In this document: positions 46,042-56,682 of the stretch, piece by piece
Layout of the letters: every line of letters starts with the position of its first letter
Position numbering within the stretch: position 1 is the first letter of the stretch
Assembly: GCA_905221605.1 (NCBI GenBank)
Contig: CAJNDS010001557.1
Location: forward strand, 682,501-746,500
Direction of reading: 5' to 3'
Length of the DNA stretch: 64,000 bases
Source of the DNA: Symbiodinium natans
Taxonomy: Eukaryota > Sar > Dinophyceae > Suessiales > Symbiodiniaceae
Translations under genes and position numbers: made by a program
The notes under the pieces: generated by a model
The model's database searches: none
Seen by the model: only the letters and a program-made list of their open reading frames with translations
Told to the model about the DNA's origin: nothing

Positions 46042-46957
46042 TAGGGTTTAGGGTTTGGGGTTTGGGGTTTAGGGTTTAGGGTTTAGGGGTGCAGGGTTGA
46101 GGGTTTAGGGGTTTAGGGTTTGGGGTTTAGGGGTTTAGGGTTTACGGTGTAGGGTTTAGGGTGTAGGGTTTAGGGTTTAGGGTTCAGGGGTTTAGGGTTT
46201 AGGGTTTAGGGTTTAGGGTTTGGGGGTGTCAAGGGGGCTGTGCAACCCAAGCTTCCCTACTACCCCTACTGTAAGGCCCCCGGAGCTTCTGTTTAGGGTT
46301 TAGGGTTTAGGGGTTTAGGGTTTGGGGTTTAGGGGTTTAGGGGTTTAGGGTTTGGGTTTTGGGTTTTGGGGCTGCAATGCCTTCTCCCTTTCCGTCCCAG
46401 AGATCGCAGCACGGAGTGGGGTCACTGGCCTCACGTGTGGTTAAGTGACACGTCGCCTCAACCCCAAACCCCATACCCTAAACCCTAAACCCCAAACCCC
46501 ATACCCCAAGGTCCAAATTCGCCCAAACCCTCAAACTAGCCACTCGGGAAACCAGCGCGCAAGGCACATGGTTCTAGGGTTCTTGAGGGGAGGGGTTTCA
46601 AGGGGGTATATGCCAACCCAAGCTTCCCTACTACCCCTACTGTAAGGCCCCCGGAGCTTCTCTAAGGTTCCTGACATACCTACCCCGCTTTCAACCCCCC
46701 CCTAACCCTAAACCCTAAACCCTAAACCCTAAACCCTAAACCCTAAACCCTAAACCCTAAACCCTAAACCCTAAACCCTAAACCCTAAACCCTAACCTAA
46801 ACCCTAAACCCTAAACCCTAAACCCTAAACCCTAAACCCTAAACCCTAAACCCTAAACCCTAAACCCTAAACCCTAAACCCTAAACCCTAAACCCTAAAC
46901 CTTAAATCCTAAACCCCTAAAGAACCTCCCTTAAGAACCTTATAATCATTGGGGCAC
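46042..46957. repeat. SDR intron after copia: heptamers and a 62-bp duplication
   Basis: TTTAGGG variants at 46042-46225 and 46290-46365. A unit of about 62 bp occurs at 46229-46290 and again at 46598-46661, sharing CCCAAGCTTCCCTACTACCC and TGTAAGGCCCCCGGAGC. A long CCCTAAA array fills 46699-46915. No gene seen. Confidence 0.7.
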
Positions 46958-47011
46958 CCGAACCTCCGCCAGGACTTCGCCTCCTCCTCCTACTTCCGCG
47001 ACCTGGGCCAG
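46958..47011 (+). CDS. SDR exon 14
   Basis: The frame reads PNLRQDFASSSYFRDLGQ, the SDR region after PGxVDTPM where the small flexible lobe ends. GT follows CAG at 47012, and TTTAGGG repeats begin 6 bp later. Confidence 0.6.
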
Positions 47012-47617
47012 GTCGGGTTTAGGGTTTAGGGGTTAGGGTGTAGTGTCTTCGGGCTTCTTGCCGAGGGTTTAGAGGGGGAGGGGAGTGGTTGTTGCCCTTT
47101 ATCTTAACAACCACCATAGGTAGGGTCAGACCCCCTGAACCCGGCCAGGTCGCCCAGTAGCCCTAAACCCTAAACCCTAAACCCCAAACCCCAAACCCTA
47201 AACCCTAAACCCTAAACCCTAAACCCTAAACCCCAAACCCTAAACCCCAAACCCTAAAAAACTCTCAGCCCGAGCTCGAGGCACCGGTGCCGCAATTTCA
47301 GGCCCCAGCTCCGCCGTCACGGGCAGGCGGGTTTCAGACCCAGCAGCCCTAAACCCTAAACCCTAAACCCTAAACCCTAAACCCTAAACCCTAAACCCTA
47401 AACCCTAAACCCTAAACCCTAAACCCTAAGCCCTCAAAACCCTCAAAACCGGGCCGGACCCCCTAAGCCCAAAAGCCCTTAACAAATCCCAAAAGCCTTG
47501 AAACCCCGCCCTAAAAACCCCAAAAGCCCTAAAAGCAACAAAAGCCCTAAACACGCCGAAACATCCTCAGAAAAACCCTCAACACTCTAGACACCCCAAA
47601 AACCCTCAAGCGCTTGA
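47012..47617. repeat. SDR intron with CCCTAAA arrays and a weak exon candidate
   Basis: TTTAGGG at 47017-47032, CCCTAAA variants at 47160-47255 and 47345-47430, then degenerate A/C repeats. A short open segment after CTCAG at 47270 reads PELEAPVPQFQ and might be a small SDR exon, but no family match supports it. Confidence 0.5.
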
Positions 47618-47680
47618 GCAGAGGCCTCGACAGCCCGGAGAATGTGGCATCCTTCCTTTCTTGGCTCCTTCTTGAGGCTG
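47618..47680 (+). CDS. SDR exon 15
   Basis: The frame reads LDSPENVASFLSWLLLEA, matching the SDR C-terminal helix pattern L-x-(P/S)-E-x-V-A-x-F-x-x-W-L-L. It is followed directly by GGGTTTAGGG. Confidence 0.7.
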
Positions 47681-48512
47681 GGGTTTAGGGTTTCGGGTTT
47701 TTAGGGTTTAGGGTTTCGGTTTGGGGTTTTTGGGGTTTAGGGTTTAAGGTCTAGGGATCAGGGTCTTTGAGGCTTTAGGGTGTACGGTTTAGGGCTTAAG
47801 GGCCTTTGAAAGTTTAGGGTTTCGGTTGCTCAGTGAGCCACGATATTATTCAAACCACACACGCGCGCCTGAGCATGAAACCCCTCCTTGATTTGGATTT
47901 TGTACTGGGGAACGTGTCCAGTACGATTGCACCAGTGTCGAGCTGTCGCCCTCCTTGTTTGGTGCGAGTTTCTATCATTGGCATTTTGCCATTATGTTGC
48001 TCTTGCGATTGCGATCGCGATTGCGATTGCTCTCCCTTTTCCTCATTTTCCTAAACCCTAAACCCTAAACCCTAAACCCTAAACCCTAAACCCTAAACCC
48101 TAAACCCTAAACCCTAAACCCTAAACCCTAAACCCTAAGCCCTAAGCCCTAAGCCCTAAGCCCTAAACCCTAAACCCTAAACCCTAAACCCTTAGTGATT
48201 CTAAGCTCCGCTACGCTCACTATACGATTAGAACCAGCATAGGGTGCTTCCCAAGATCGGTGGGAACCCTTGAACATCCCACAGTATTGTGCTATGGTGC
48301 TTGCAGACTCCCCCCACCCCACATTAGAAGCCGTACTGGCGTGATGACACCCTAACCTTAAACCCTAAACCCTAATCCCTAAACCCTAAACCCTAAACCC
48401 CTAAACCCCTAAACCCCTAAACCCCGAAACCCCCAAACCCCTAAACCCCCAAACCCCTAAACCCCTAAACCCCTAAACCCTAAACCCTAAACCCTGAACC
48501 GAGGGCCCCCAG
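47681..48512. repeat. Last SDR intron
   Basis: TTTAGGG variants at 47680-47825, unique sequence with a GCGATT microsatellite near 48005-48030, and CCCTAAA/CCCTAAG arrays at 48051-48192. More unique sequence follows, then CCCCTAAA octamers at 48395-48480. No supported exon. Confidence 0.6.
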
Positions 48513-48611
48513 ACCAAGCAGGTTCCGCTCGACGAGTTCGGAGGTCGGGAGTGGAACATCGGTGACCCAGCGATGCAGAGACGCTGGCTGGAGCAGACGG
48601 AGGGTCGGTAA
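48513..48611 (+). CDS. SDR last exon (stop TAA)
   Basis: After CCCCCAG the frame reads TKQVPLDEFGGREWNIGDPA, then MQRRWLEQTEGR, and stops at TAA (48609-48611). The E-W-(D/N)-I-x-D...W ending resembles that of sepiapterin/benzil-reductase-like SDRs. This ends gene 1 about 47.7 kb from its ATG. Confidence 0.6.
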   Translation, partial: TKQVPLDEFGGREWNIGDPAMQRRWLEQTEGR

Positions 48612-49505
48612 GCGCGGCTTCACGTCCCAAAGCCCTAAACCCTAGACCCTAGCCCCTAAACCCTAAACCTAAACCCTCAAACCCTAAGCCCCAAACCCTA
48701 GACCCCAAACCCTTAACCCTTTGGGGTTTACGCTTTAGGACCATATCTTTTGGGCTTGCTGATCTGGTTCTCAGTACCAAAAGACAGCAACGCAACGTGA
48801 CCCATCGCTGTGCCGCATGGGAAAAGTGAATCGGGAGGGTTGCGGGGCGTGACAGGGCCCATGCCCTAAACCCTAAACCCTAAGCCCTAAACCCTAAACC
48901 CTGAACCCTAAAACCCTAAACGAAAACCCTAAACCCTAAATCCTTAACCCCTAACCCCTAACCCCTAACCCCTAAACCCTAAACCGTAAACCCTAAACCC
49001 TAAACACCCAAGCCCTAAGCCCTCAGCCCTAAACCCTGAACTGCAGGTAGGCTGGGCCCCTGATTTTACCGATGGGGCCCTACCCTTTGCTAGCGTCGCC
49101 TGGGATTTCCACCGGGCCCCGAAACCCTAAACCCTAAACCCTAAACCCTTCACCCTAAACCCTAAACCCTAAACCCTTCACCCTAAACCCTAAACCCTAA
49201 ACCCTAAACCCTAAACCCTAAACCCTAAACCCTAAACCCGAAGGCTCCTACTGTATTCTCAATTCCAGGCTCTAAGCACCCTTGTGACTGGGGTTTAGGG
49301 TTTAGGGGTTCGGGTTCATAGGGTTTACAGGGTTTATTGGGTTTAAAGGGTTGGTTTATAGTTCAGCTAAACCCTAAACCCTAAACCCTAAACCCTAAAC
49401 CCTAAACCCTAAACCCTAAACCCTAAACCCTAAACCCTAAACCCTAAACCCTAAACCCTAAACCCTAAACCCTAAACCTTAAACCCTAAACCCTAAACCC
49501 TAAAC
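48612..49505. repeat. Spacer between the SDR gene and gene 3
   Basis: CCCTAAA variants fill 48632-48720, 48865-49040, 49120-49240 and 49371-49500. Unique segments at 48725-48865 and 49040-49120 have no supported gene. Terminator and promoter signals are not recognisable. Confidence 0.6.
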
Positions 49506-49582
49506 ATGTTCGGGCTCGTGTCGCGATGCAGTCATGGGTTGCGCAGGAGTGGTGGCGGGAAGAAGCTGTTCAAAAGCGAGAG
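49506..49582 (+). CDS. Gene 3, exon 1 (targeting-like N-terminus)
   Basis: The ATG directly after a CCCTAAA array reads MFGLVSRCSHGLRRSGGGKK, then LFKSE. It is basic with no acidic residue at first, compatible with an organelle-targeting peptide. It ends GAGAG before GTGCCTTGG, close to the GTGCTTGG donor of SDR exon 1. Later exons up to about 58850 probably belong to the same gene, but the assembly is uncertain. Confidence 0.4.
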
Positions 49583-50093
49583 GTGCCTTGGGTTCCCTCA
49601 ACCTTGACACCTGGACCCTGAGCCCTAAAGTTTAGGGTGTAGGGTTCCAAAGAAAGGAGTGCGACATTACGGAGGGGGTGGGCACGCACATTAAGGCCTC
49701 ACAAGGGGTTTAGGGTCTAGGGTTTAGGGTTTCGAGTTTAGGGTTTAGGGTTCAGGGCTTAGAGTTTAGGGTTTAGGGTTTGAAGTTTAAGGTTTAGGGT
49801 GCAGGGTTCAGGGTGCGCAAATCACATAAGAGCTGTGGGTCGGGCAGCTGAACTTGAATCCCTAAGTCCTTTAGGCCCAAATGTCTAGACGCGAGTCTCT
49901 AGGTTGCAGAGAGGTTAGAAGTTCACTTCCACCGCCATGGGCATCTCCTAAAGGCAGAGGCGCCCCCTACAACCTCAAATAGAGCAGAAGATGGATCTAT
50001 AGTAGATCCCTAAACCCCAAACCCTGAACCCTGAATCCTAAACCCTCAATCCTAAACCCTCCTTCTCGTACATGTGCAATGCATCCTGCGCAG

Positions 50094-50120
50094 GTGCAAG
50101 AGCGCTGGGACCTCGATGAG
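50094..50120 (+). CDS. Gene 3, 27-bp micro-exon
   Basis: Between a GCGCAG acceptor and a GTGGGGG donor lie nine codons, VQERWDLDE, that keep the frame. The following intron starts with GGGTTTAGGG-like repeats. Confidence 0.4.
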
Positions 50121-50287
50121 GTGGGGGCTCTGGGGTTTAGGGATTGGGGGATTTTCGGGGCTTAGGGGTTTAGGGGTGTAGGGTTTCGGGGTTTAAGGTT
50201 TTAGGAGGTTAGGATGGGTATGGTTTTTGCTAGATGGTTTCAGGGCTTTGGGGTCTCAGATGTGTGTTTCGGCTTGCCCTGCGCCAG

Positions 50288-50317
50288 GAGCTCTTCAACG
50301 CGACGGGAAACGAGATT
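50288..50317 (+). CDS. Gene 3, small exon
   Basis: After GCGCCAG the frame reads ELFNATGNEI. The 3' limit is uncertain because the frame stays open to about 50400. Confidence 0.35.
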
Positions 50318-50905
50318 GTCCATCTTGCCTTGTCCCCAGTGCTCAGGCGAGAAAATCGATGTCTCGCCGCGAGGCCAACACCCTCAAGACCCTAATTCCC
50401 ATATGGTTACCCCTTGAAATGTCCGTTTTCAAGGTCCTGATTCTTCGGCAGCCCCTAATATATAGGCACCCAGCAAGGGAACATCATTTTGAGGACTGAC
50501 CATATGTAGTTGTCCAAATAAGGGGCCCCTGTGTTGGGGGGGGGTCCTGTTTGATGAGGGCTCCGTACTATTGATGCCCCAGAGGCCCCCCCCCCCTTGA
50601 CCCTACACCCCTAACCCCTAAACCCTAAACCCGAAACCCTAAACCCTAAGAACCCTAAACCCTGAACTCTAAACCCTGAACCCTAAACCCTAAACCCTAA
50701 CGCACATCCTCCCCTCGATGCAGGCAGAGACCTCGTCAAGGTCCACAGTCCCTAAATTTGACAATCTTTCACTGGTAGGTCTTTAAGGGTTTAGGGGGTT
50801 AGGGTTTAGGGTTTAGGGTTTGGGGTTTAGGGTTTAGGGTTTAGGGTTTAGGGTTTAGGGTTTAGGGCTTAGGGGAGCCCTTGCAAGCCCGCGGGCGCCC
50901 CCCAG
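50318..50905. repeat. Gene 3 intron region
   Basis: Unique sequence to 50600, CCCTAAA variants at 50605-50700, a possible tiny exon at 50725-50740, and a TTTAGGG array at 50788-50872. A C-run before 50905 serves as acceptor tract. Confidence 0.5.
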
Positions 50906-50987
50906 GACGCGTTGTTCCAGCGCATGGACGCGGACGGCAAGGGCTGCCTTGAGCGAGTAGAGGCACAGCAAGCTGCCTTGGGAAAGA
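50906..50987 (+). CDS. Gene 3 exon with EF-hand-like loop
   Basis: After CCCCAG the frame reads DALFQRMDADGKGCLERVEA, then QQAALGKR. MDADGKGCLERVE fits the EF-hand calcium loop at positions 1 (Asp), 3 (Asp), 5 (Lys, atypical), 6 (Gly) and 12 (Glu). It is followed by GGGTTTAGGG. This is the best functional clue for gene 3: a calcium-responsive protein. Confidence 0.5.
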
Positions 50988-53118
50988 GGGGGAGGGTTTA
51001 GGGTTTAGAGTTTAGGGTTGAGGGTTGAGGGTTTAGGGTTTAGGGTTTAGGGTTTCGGGGGGTTGATTTGGGTTCAGGGCTTAGGGTTTAGGATTCAGGG
51101 TGTGTGGGATGCGCGTTGGGTTGTGTGTTGCGCGTTGTGTGCTGTGCGCGGTGCGCTGCGTGTTGTGTGTTATGTTTCGTGTGCTGTGTGTGGCGTTTCG
51201 TGTTGCGTTGCTAGAAGGTCAGGCGTAAAAGCTCGAGAAGGCTTCGAAGTCTTACAAACAAACTAAAAATTCAGGATCGAGGCGTCTTCGAGGATGCTTA
51301 CGCGTTTGCAGAGGGTTTGGGCGGCGATTCTACGAGGGGTCTTAGGGTTTAGGGTTTAGGGCTAGATTTAGGGTTTAGGGTTTAGGGTTTTAGGGGGATC
51401 GCGGTGCCCCGGAGCCGCCCAGAGCGCCCGTAGGCAGAGTGGTGTAAAGGGTCGCGAGGGCAGCTTGTGGGTTCCAGGACAGCCTGCTGCTTTGCGAAGC
51501 CGAAGCCCTAAACCCTAAGCCCTAAGCCCTAAGCCCTAAACCCTAAACCCTAAACCCTAAACCCTAAACCCTATATAGCCCCAAACCCTAAACCCTAAAT
51601 CCGAATTCCTAAACCCTAAATCCCAAACCCTCAAACCCTTAAACTCTTAACCCTAAAGCTTCGCAGCCCACACCGCCCTCGCTACGGAGGTCGCCCCCCC
51701 CCCCCCTTAGGGTTTAGGGTTTAGGGTTTAGGGTTTAGGGTTTAGCCTGCCCTTCTACCCCGAGCCCCTAAGCCCACCGAACGAGTTGCCGCATCATGGT
51801 GAGGTTTTGGGGTCTTGGGGTGTAGGGTTTAGGGTTTAGGGTTTAAGGTTTAGGGTTTAGGGTTCAGGGTTTAGGGTTTAGGGTTTAGGGTTTAAGGTTG
51901 TAAGCGCATGCGCGCGCCGCGGCGTCAGACATGGAAGGGCCCGCGGTTCGAGGACAAAGATCGGGGAGCCGCCGACCCGTAAACCCGAAGCCTTGAACCC
52001 ACGGCGTGGGTGAGCTTGGGGGGACCCTTGGCTTAATTGCAGGATGGGGTTTGCAGTGCCAGCAGGCGGTGCAAGAACTACTCTGCACTTGTTGTTTGAG
52101 CTCGCGTGCGTGCGCTCGCGTGCGTGTGCTCGTGCGCTTGAGGCCAAGTGCAGCTTGGGTAGGGTGGCCGGAGCTGCCAAGATTCAGGCAAGAATGTAGA
52201 GAGAGAGTGGTCTTCCATCGGTTTTATTTGCCACACCGTCTGTTGACCCGCCTCTAGGCTGGCCCCCTTCCCCCCTTCCACCCCCCCCCACATCGGATCA
52301 CCGTGATTACCAAGGGAAGTTTGGCTGTCCACAGGGGGGGTTGCGATGGGTTGGTGTGGCGCGAGGGTGAGCAGTTCCTGGTTGCTTGTTCCAGGCGCCT
52401 CCGGCCGAAGGCGACAAAAATGAGACGTTTAAGCTCCTACAAACCTGAGGCTCAAGGCCTAAACCCTGAACCCCAGCAGAAGCCCTCAAACCCGAAGCCC
52501 TGCACCCCCTGCTTTCAAGCGCGCCGAAGTGGAAGAAAAGCGGGGGTGGAATCCCGTGGGGTTGAAGTTTCCCTGAGGTCGAGCACCTTTTTGATGAGCT
52601 CGGAGCCACTTGGGCATGTTCCCAGAGGGAGCCTGGAAAGTTTGGGGGGTTTCGGGGTGTTGAGGTTTTAGGTTTTAGGAAGTAGGGTTGGGGGCTTAGA
52701 CGTGTTTTCATTGTTTTATTGAACGAAGGGTGGGAGTTTGGGTCCGAACAGGGTTGGGTAAGTTGTCAGATGGTTCTACTGCACCCAGGAGTCGTACACC
52801 GCTTTAGTTCGTCTAGGGGATCAGGTGCAAGGGGAAGCATGTGTACCCTAAACCTGACGGGCAACCCCATTTACCTTCAGTTTAGTGGGTACTTAACCTT
52901 CAGTTTACGTGCTTGATGCCTGAAATCGATTCCACCTTTTTAACGTAAGCCTAAGAAGCCTAAACCCTGAACCCTAAACCTAGACCCTCAACCATAACCC
53001 CCACCAGAACCTATACCCTAAACCCTAAACCCTAGACCCCCAACCCTGAACCCTGAACCCTAAACCCTAAACCCTGAACCCTGAACCCTTGACCCCTAAC
53101 CGACTTCCGAACGCTCAG
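50988..53118. repeat. Gene 3 intron region with a few weak exon candidates
   Basis: TTTAGGG at 51000-51055, 51340-51390, 51705-51745 and 51825-51895; CCCTAAA at 51510-51600 and 52965-53095. A weak exon candidate lies at 51275-51312 (DRGVFEDAYAFAE after TTCAG). The GT-rich stretch 51110-51205 and the unique region 51900-52960 have open frames on both strands but no recognisable protein. Confidence 0.45.
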
Positions 53119-53151
53119 GTCGCCCCGCAGTCCCTGATGCAGAAGCGCAAG
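53119..53151 (+). CDS. Gene 3, candidate micro-exon
   Basis: Between CTCAG and GTGGGGCTTAGGG the frame reads VAPQSLMQKRK. Eleven codons; supported only by splice signals and the usual repeat flank. Confidence 0.35.
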
Positions 53152-53791
53152 GTGGGGCTTAGGGCTTAGGGCTTAGGGCTTCGGGCTTAGGGCTTAGGGC
53201 TTAGGGCTTAGGGTTTAGGGTTTAGGGTTTAGGGTTTAGGGTTTAGGGTTTAGGGTTTAGGGTTGTGCCTTTCTTGGTGTTCGCCGGAACCCCAGGCTAC
53301 CTTACCATGATGGACCAAAACGCCCTAAACAGAAAACTCTAAGCCCTGAGCCCCCGAAGCACCGAGCCCAAACCTCCCCCCAGAAAAAATCCCCACAGGA
53401 AAGGATGCCGTGAACGCTGGTTTCCTGAACCCTATACCCTACACCCTACACCCTAAACCCTGAACCCTGAACCCTAAACCCTAAACCCGAAACCCTAAAC
53501 CCTAAACCCTAAACCCTAAACCCTAAACCCTAAACCCTAAACCCTAAACCCTAAACCGTTCTTCTGCCCGGCCTCCCCCCCAGCCCACCCCTGCTCAGGG
53601 TGCGTCGGCTCAAGACCCTGAAGCCCTAAAACTTGGGGTGTAGGGTTTAGGGTTTAGGCCTCAGGGGTTTAGGGTTTAGGGTTTAGGGCTTAGGGTTTAG
53701 GGTTTAGGGTTTAGGGTTTAGGGTTTAGGGGTATCAGTACATTTTTTAAGACCAAAAGCCCCTGTTTCCCCGATTCTCCGGCTGGTACTCA

Positions 53792-53857
53792 GACCCTGGG
53801 CTTCCTCAACGAGCAGAGCAGCTACGACTTCGTCTCCTTCGTCAAGCTGGCCCCTGG
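53792..53857 (+). CDS. Gene 3, exon
   Basis: After ACTCAG the frame reads TLGFLNEQSSYDFVSFVKLA. It is GC-rich and protein-like, with TTTAGGG repeats at 53877 after it. No family recognised. Confidence 0.4.
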
Positions 53858-55442
53858 ATTGTCATCTATGTGCAGGGTTTAGGGTTTAGGGTTTAGGGTT
53901 TGGGGTTTGGGGTTTAGTGTTTAGGGTTTAGGGTTTAGGGGTTTAGGGTTCAACCTCATCCATGGGCTAGCCGCAAGATTCAGGGTCAGGGTCTGGGCAA
54001 GCTCCGCAATGATGCATATGCTTCTATGTCCAGAGGCTTGTGTGGTCATGTGGCCTCATGAAAACTCACATGGGTCTATTCTCCGGTGGAGCTTCTCTTC
54101 AGTGCCCTCAGAATGTGGGCAACTTCCGATTTCTGATCGCGGCAGTCTTTTTCAGAGAGTTCTAAGGCTAAAAAGGGTCCAAGCAGGACAGACACCAGAG
54201 GACAGGGTGCCTGTCTCAAAGTGAGGGAGGATCCTTACACCCCCCAATTTCTTAAACCCTGAACCCTAAACCCTAAACTCCACGTCTGTAACCCTGAGCC
54301 CTAAACCCAAAATCATTGTCATAGTGGGGTAGCATTGTACAATCTAAGGGTACTTAAAGGCAATAGGGGATGGAAGTTTAAGTTTCGAATGCTATCCCAA
54401 CCATGACTCGAAACCCCTAAACCCCAGTTCTTCAACCCCAGACTCTTCAACCCCAGCTCTTCAACCCCCAAGCCCGAAACCCCAAACCCTCGATGCCCTA
54501 GTCGCTGAAGCCTGTTCGTGTCGAGACACTTGGGGGAGTATCTGTGCCGAGGTGGATAAGATCCGCTGGCTGCGACGCCCGCCAGTTTGGGGTTGAGGGT
54601 TTAGGGTTTAGGGTTTAGGGTTGAGGGTTGAGGGTTTAGGGTTTAGGGTTGAGGGTTGAGGGTTTAGGGTTTAGGGTTGAGGGTTTGGACTTTCGGGCTG
54701 CTGAGGGAGACAGGGCCAGCGTAGAAACCCTAAACCTCAAGCCCTGGCCTCCTCAGCCCCCTAAGCCCGAAGCAGCTCAAACGCCTAAGCCCCTAAGCCC
54801 CTAAACCCTATACCCAAATCCCCATATCCTGAACCCCGAACCCCTAAACCCTAAACGCTAAACCCCCCCCCTAGACCCTAAACCCTAAACCCTAATCCCC
54901 AAACCCTAAACCCTAAACCCTAAACCCTAATCCCCAAACCCTAAACCCTAAACCCTAAACCCTAAACCCTAAACCCTAAACCCTAAACCCTAAACCCTAA
55001 ACCCTAAACCCTAAACCCTAAACCCTAAACCCTAAACCCTAAACCCTGAAGCAGTGCGTCAGTCCTGCAGCCTAGATTTCATCGAGCCCTGAAGCGTGCA
55101 TCTCAAGCTCCAACAGCCTTAAAGCCCCCAAAACCCCAAGGTACTAACCCTTCCCACCCTGGGGTGTTTAGGGTTTAGGGTTTAGGGTTCAGGGTTCAGG
55201 GTTCAGGGTTCAGGGTTCAGGGTTTAGGGTTTAGGGTTTAGGGTTTAGGGTTCAGGGCCCCCACGAGTACATGAAACGGGGGTTATTGAATGACTGTTAC
55301 AGGTGAGTGTATTTTGGGTTCCTTACAAGTATTGGTGAGTGTCAGGGAGTGTATATGTCCGTTTCGGGGGGTACTAGTATTAAAAACCGTACTTCGTATG
55401 AGGGTTTAGGTGCGGGGTTTAGGGTCGGGGTCCAACAGCCAG
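53858..55442. repeat. Gene 3 intron region
   Basis: TTTAGGG at 53875-53950, unique sequence at 53955-54540 with an open 71-codon frame (54009-54224) of doubtful meaning, GGTTGAGGG variants at 54593-54690, CCCTAAA at 54868-55048, and TTCAGGG/TTTAGGG at 55165-55255. No strong exon. Confidence 0.45.
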
Positions 55443-55513
55443 GATCATCTCCCAAGAGGACAAGCAGCTCCATTCGTCCTTCATGCGCATGGCCGCCGCC
55501 CACGCCCTTTGAC
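55443..55513 (+). CDS. Gene 3, candidate exon
   Basis: After CAGCCAG the frame reads IISQEDKQLHSSFMRMAAAH, then AL and a stop, so it either ends the gene or has a donor before the TGA. It is helical and protein-like. Confidence 0.35.
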
Positions 55514-55621
55514 CCAGGAGGGTGTTCATAGAGACACACAAGGGCTAAGGGGGCCCTTGTTGTTATTATCGTTTTCGGTTCCCATGAATGCATTGGAACC
55601 AAAGAGGGTGCCTTGTTTCGC

Positions 55622-55870
55622 AGGTTTGCTCTGGAACCCAAAGAATAGCACGCCATTTAGATCGTGTTAAAAAGGAGTGCACGCGAGAGGAGGGTTTTGT
55701 CTTGCAAAACGATGAGGAACAGAAACGACGACAAGGTTGTGAAGGGTTTCGGTCGTATGAAGCTAGAGGTAGTTTCATGGGTTTTAATATGGGTTCTGAT
55801 GTATGGGCCCTTAGTTTGTATTGGGTATTTAAGGGGTATATCAGGGGGACCTTCAAGGGCCCATACTAAG
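55622..55870 (+). CDS. Orphan candidate exon
   Basis: After TTCGCAG an open frame of about 80 codons has a charged, protein-like first half (RIARHLDRVKKECTREEGFV, then LQNDEEQKRRQGCEGF) and stops at TAA. Base composition is less GC-rich than neighbouring exons. It may be unrelated to gene 3 or a remnant. Confidence 0.25.
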
Positions 55871-56219
55871 GGATCATGTAGCTACCCTTAGAGTGAAGCC
55901 TTCAAGATTTCGGTCGCTTGGCAGGGAACCCTAAGCCAGCGAGAACGAGAACGACATCTCCTGGCCCAGGAAGGGGTGCCCCCACACTCGAATTCCTGGA
56001 TCCCAAACCCCAAACCCTAAGCCCTAATCCCTTATCCCCAATCCCTAATCCCTAAACCCTACCCTCAACCCCAAACCCTAAACCCTCAACCCTAATCCCC
56101 CGGCCCTAATCCCCAAGCCCATTCATGGAAACCTCTGCGACATCCTTGCCCGGCCAAAGCCCCTTGTTCCTCCTGGTCTAATTGTGATTTTTGTGTGCAA
56201 GCACAGAACAACGATGAGG

Positions 56220-56575
56220 AGCAAACAAAGCGGGCCCTAAACCCTAAACCCTAAACCCTAAACCCTAAACCCTAAACCCTAAACCCTAAACCCTAAACCC
56301 TAAACCCTAAACCCTAAACCCTAAACCCTAAACCCTAAACCCTAAACCCTAAACCCTAAACCCTAACCCACCCTAAACCCTAAACCCTAAACCCTAAACC
56401 CTAAACCCTAAACCCTAAACCCTAAACCCTAAACCCTAACCCCTAAACCCTAAACCCTAAACCCTAAACCCTAAACCCTAAACCCTAAACCCTAAACCCT
56501 AAACCCTAAACCCCAAGCCCCAAGCCCCAAACCCCAAACCCTAAACCCTAAACCCTAAACCCTAAGCCCCCAAAC
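56220..56575 (+). repeat. Long CCCTAAA array
   Basis: About 45 heptamers with very few variants, from 56233 to 56575, ending in CCCCAAA and CCCCAAG variants. It lies just upstream of a gene 3 exon candidate. Confidence 0.95.
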
Positions 56576-56605
56576 GCTCGACCCCTCAGCTCTAAGCCCT
56601 GTTCC

Positions 56606-56682
56606 GAGGCACAGACTGCCCACGCGGCCACCAGGAGGGCCATGCGGCGGCTCAAGCTGAGTGGCCTGCCTCACCATCACGG
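56606..56682 (+). CDS. Gene 3, candidate exon
   Basis: The frame reads AQTAHAATRRAMRRLKLSGL, then PHHH, a basic helix. It is bounded by CCCTAAA upstream and GGCTTAGGGTTTGGGG downstream. Confidence 0.4.
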
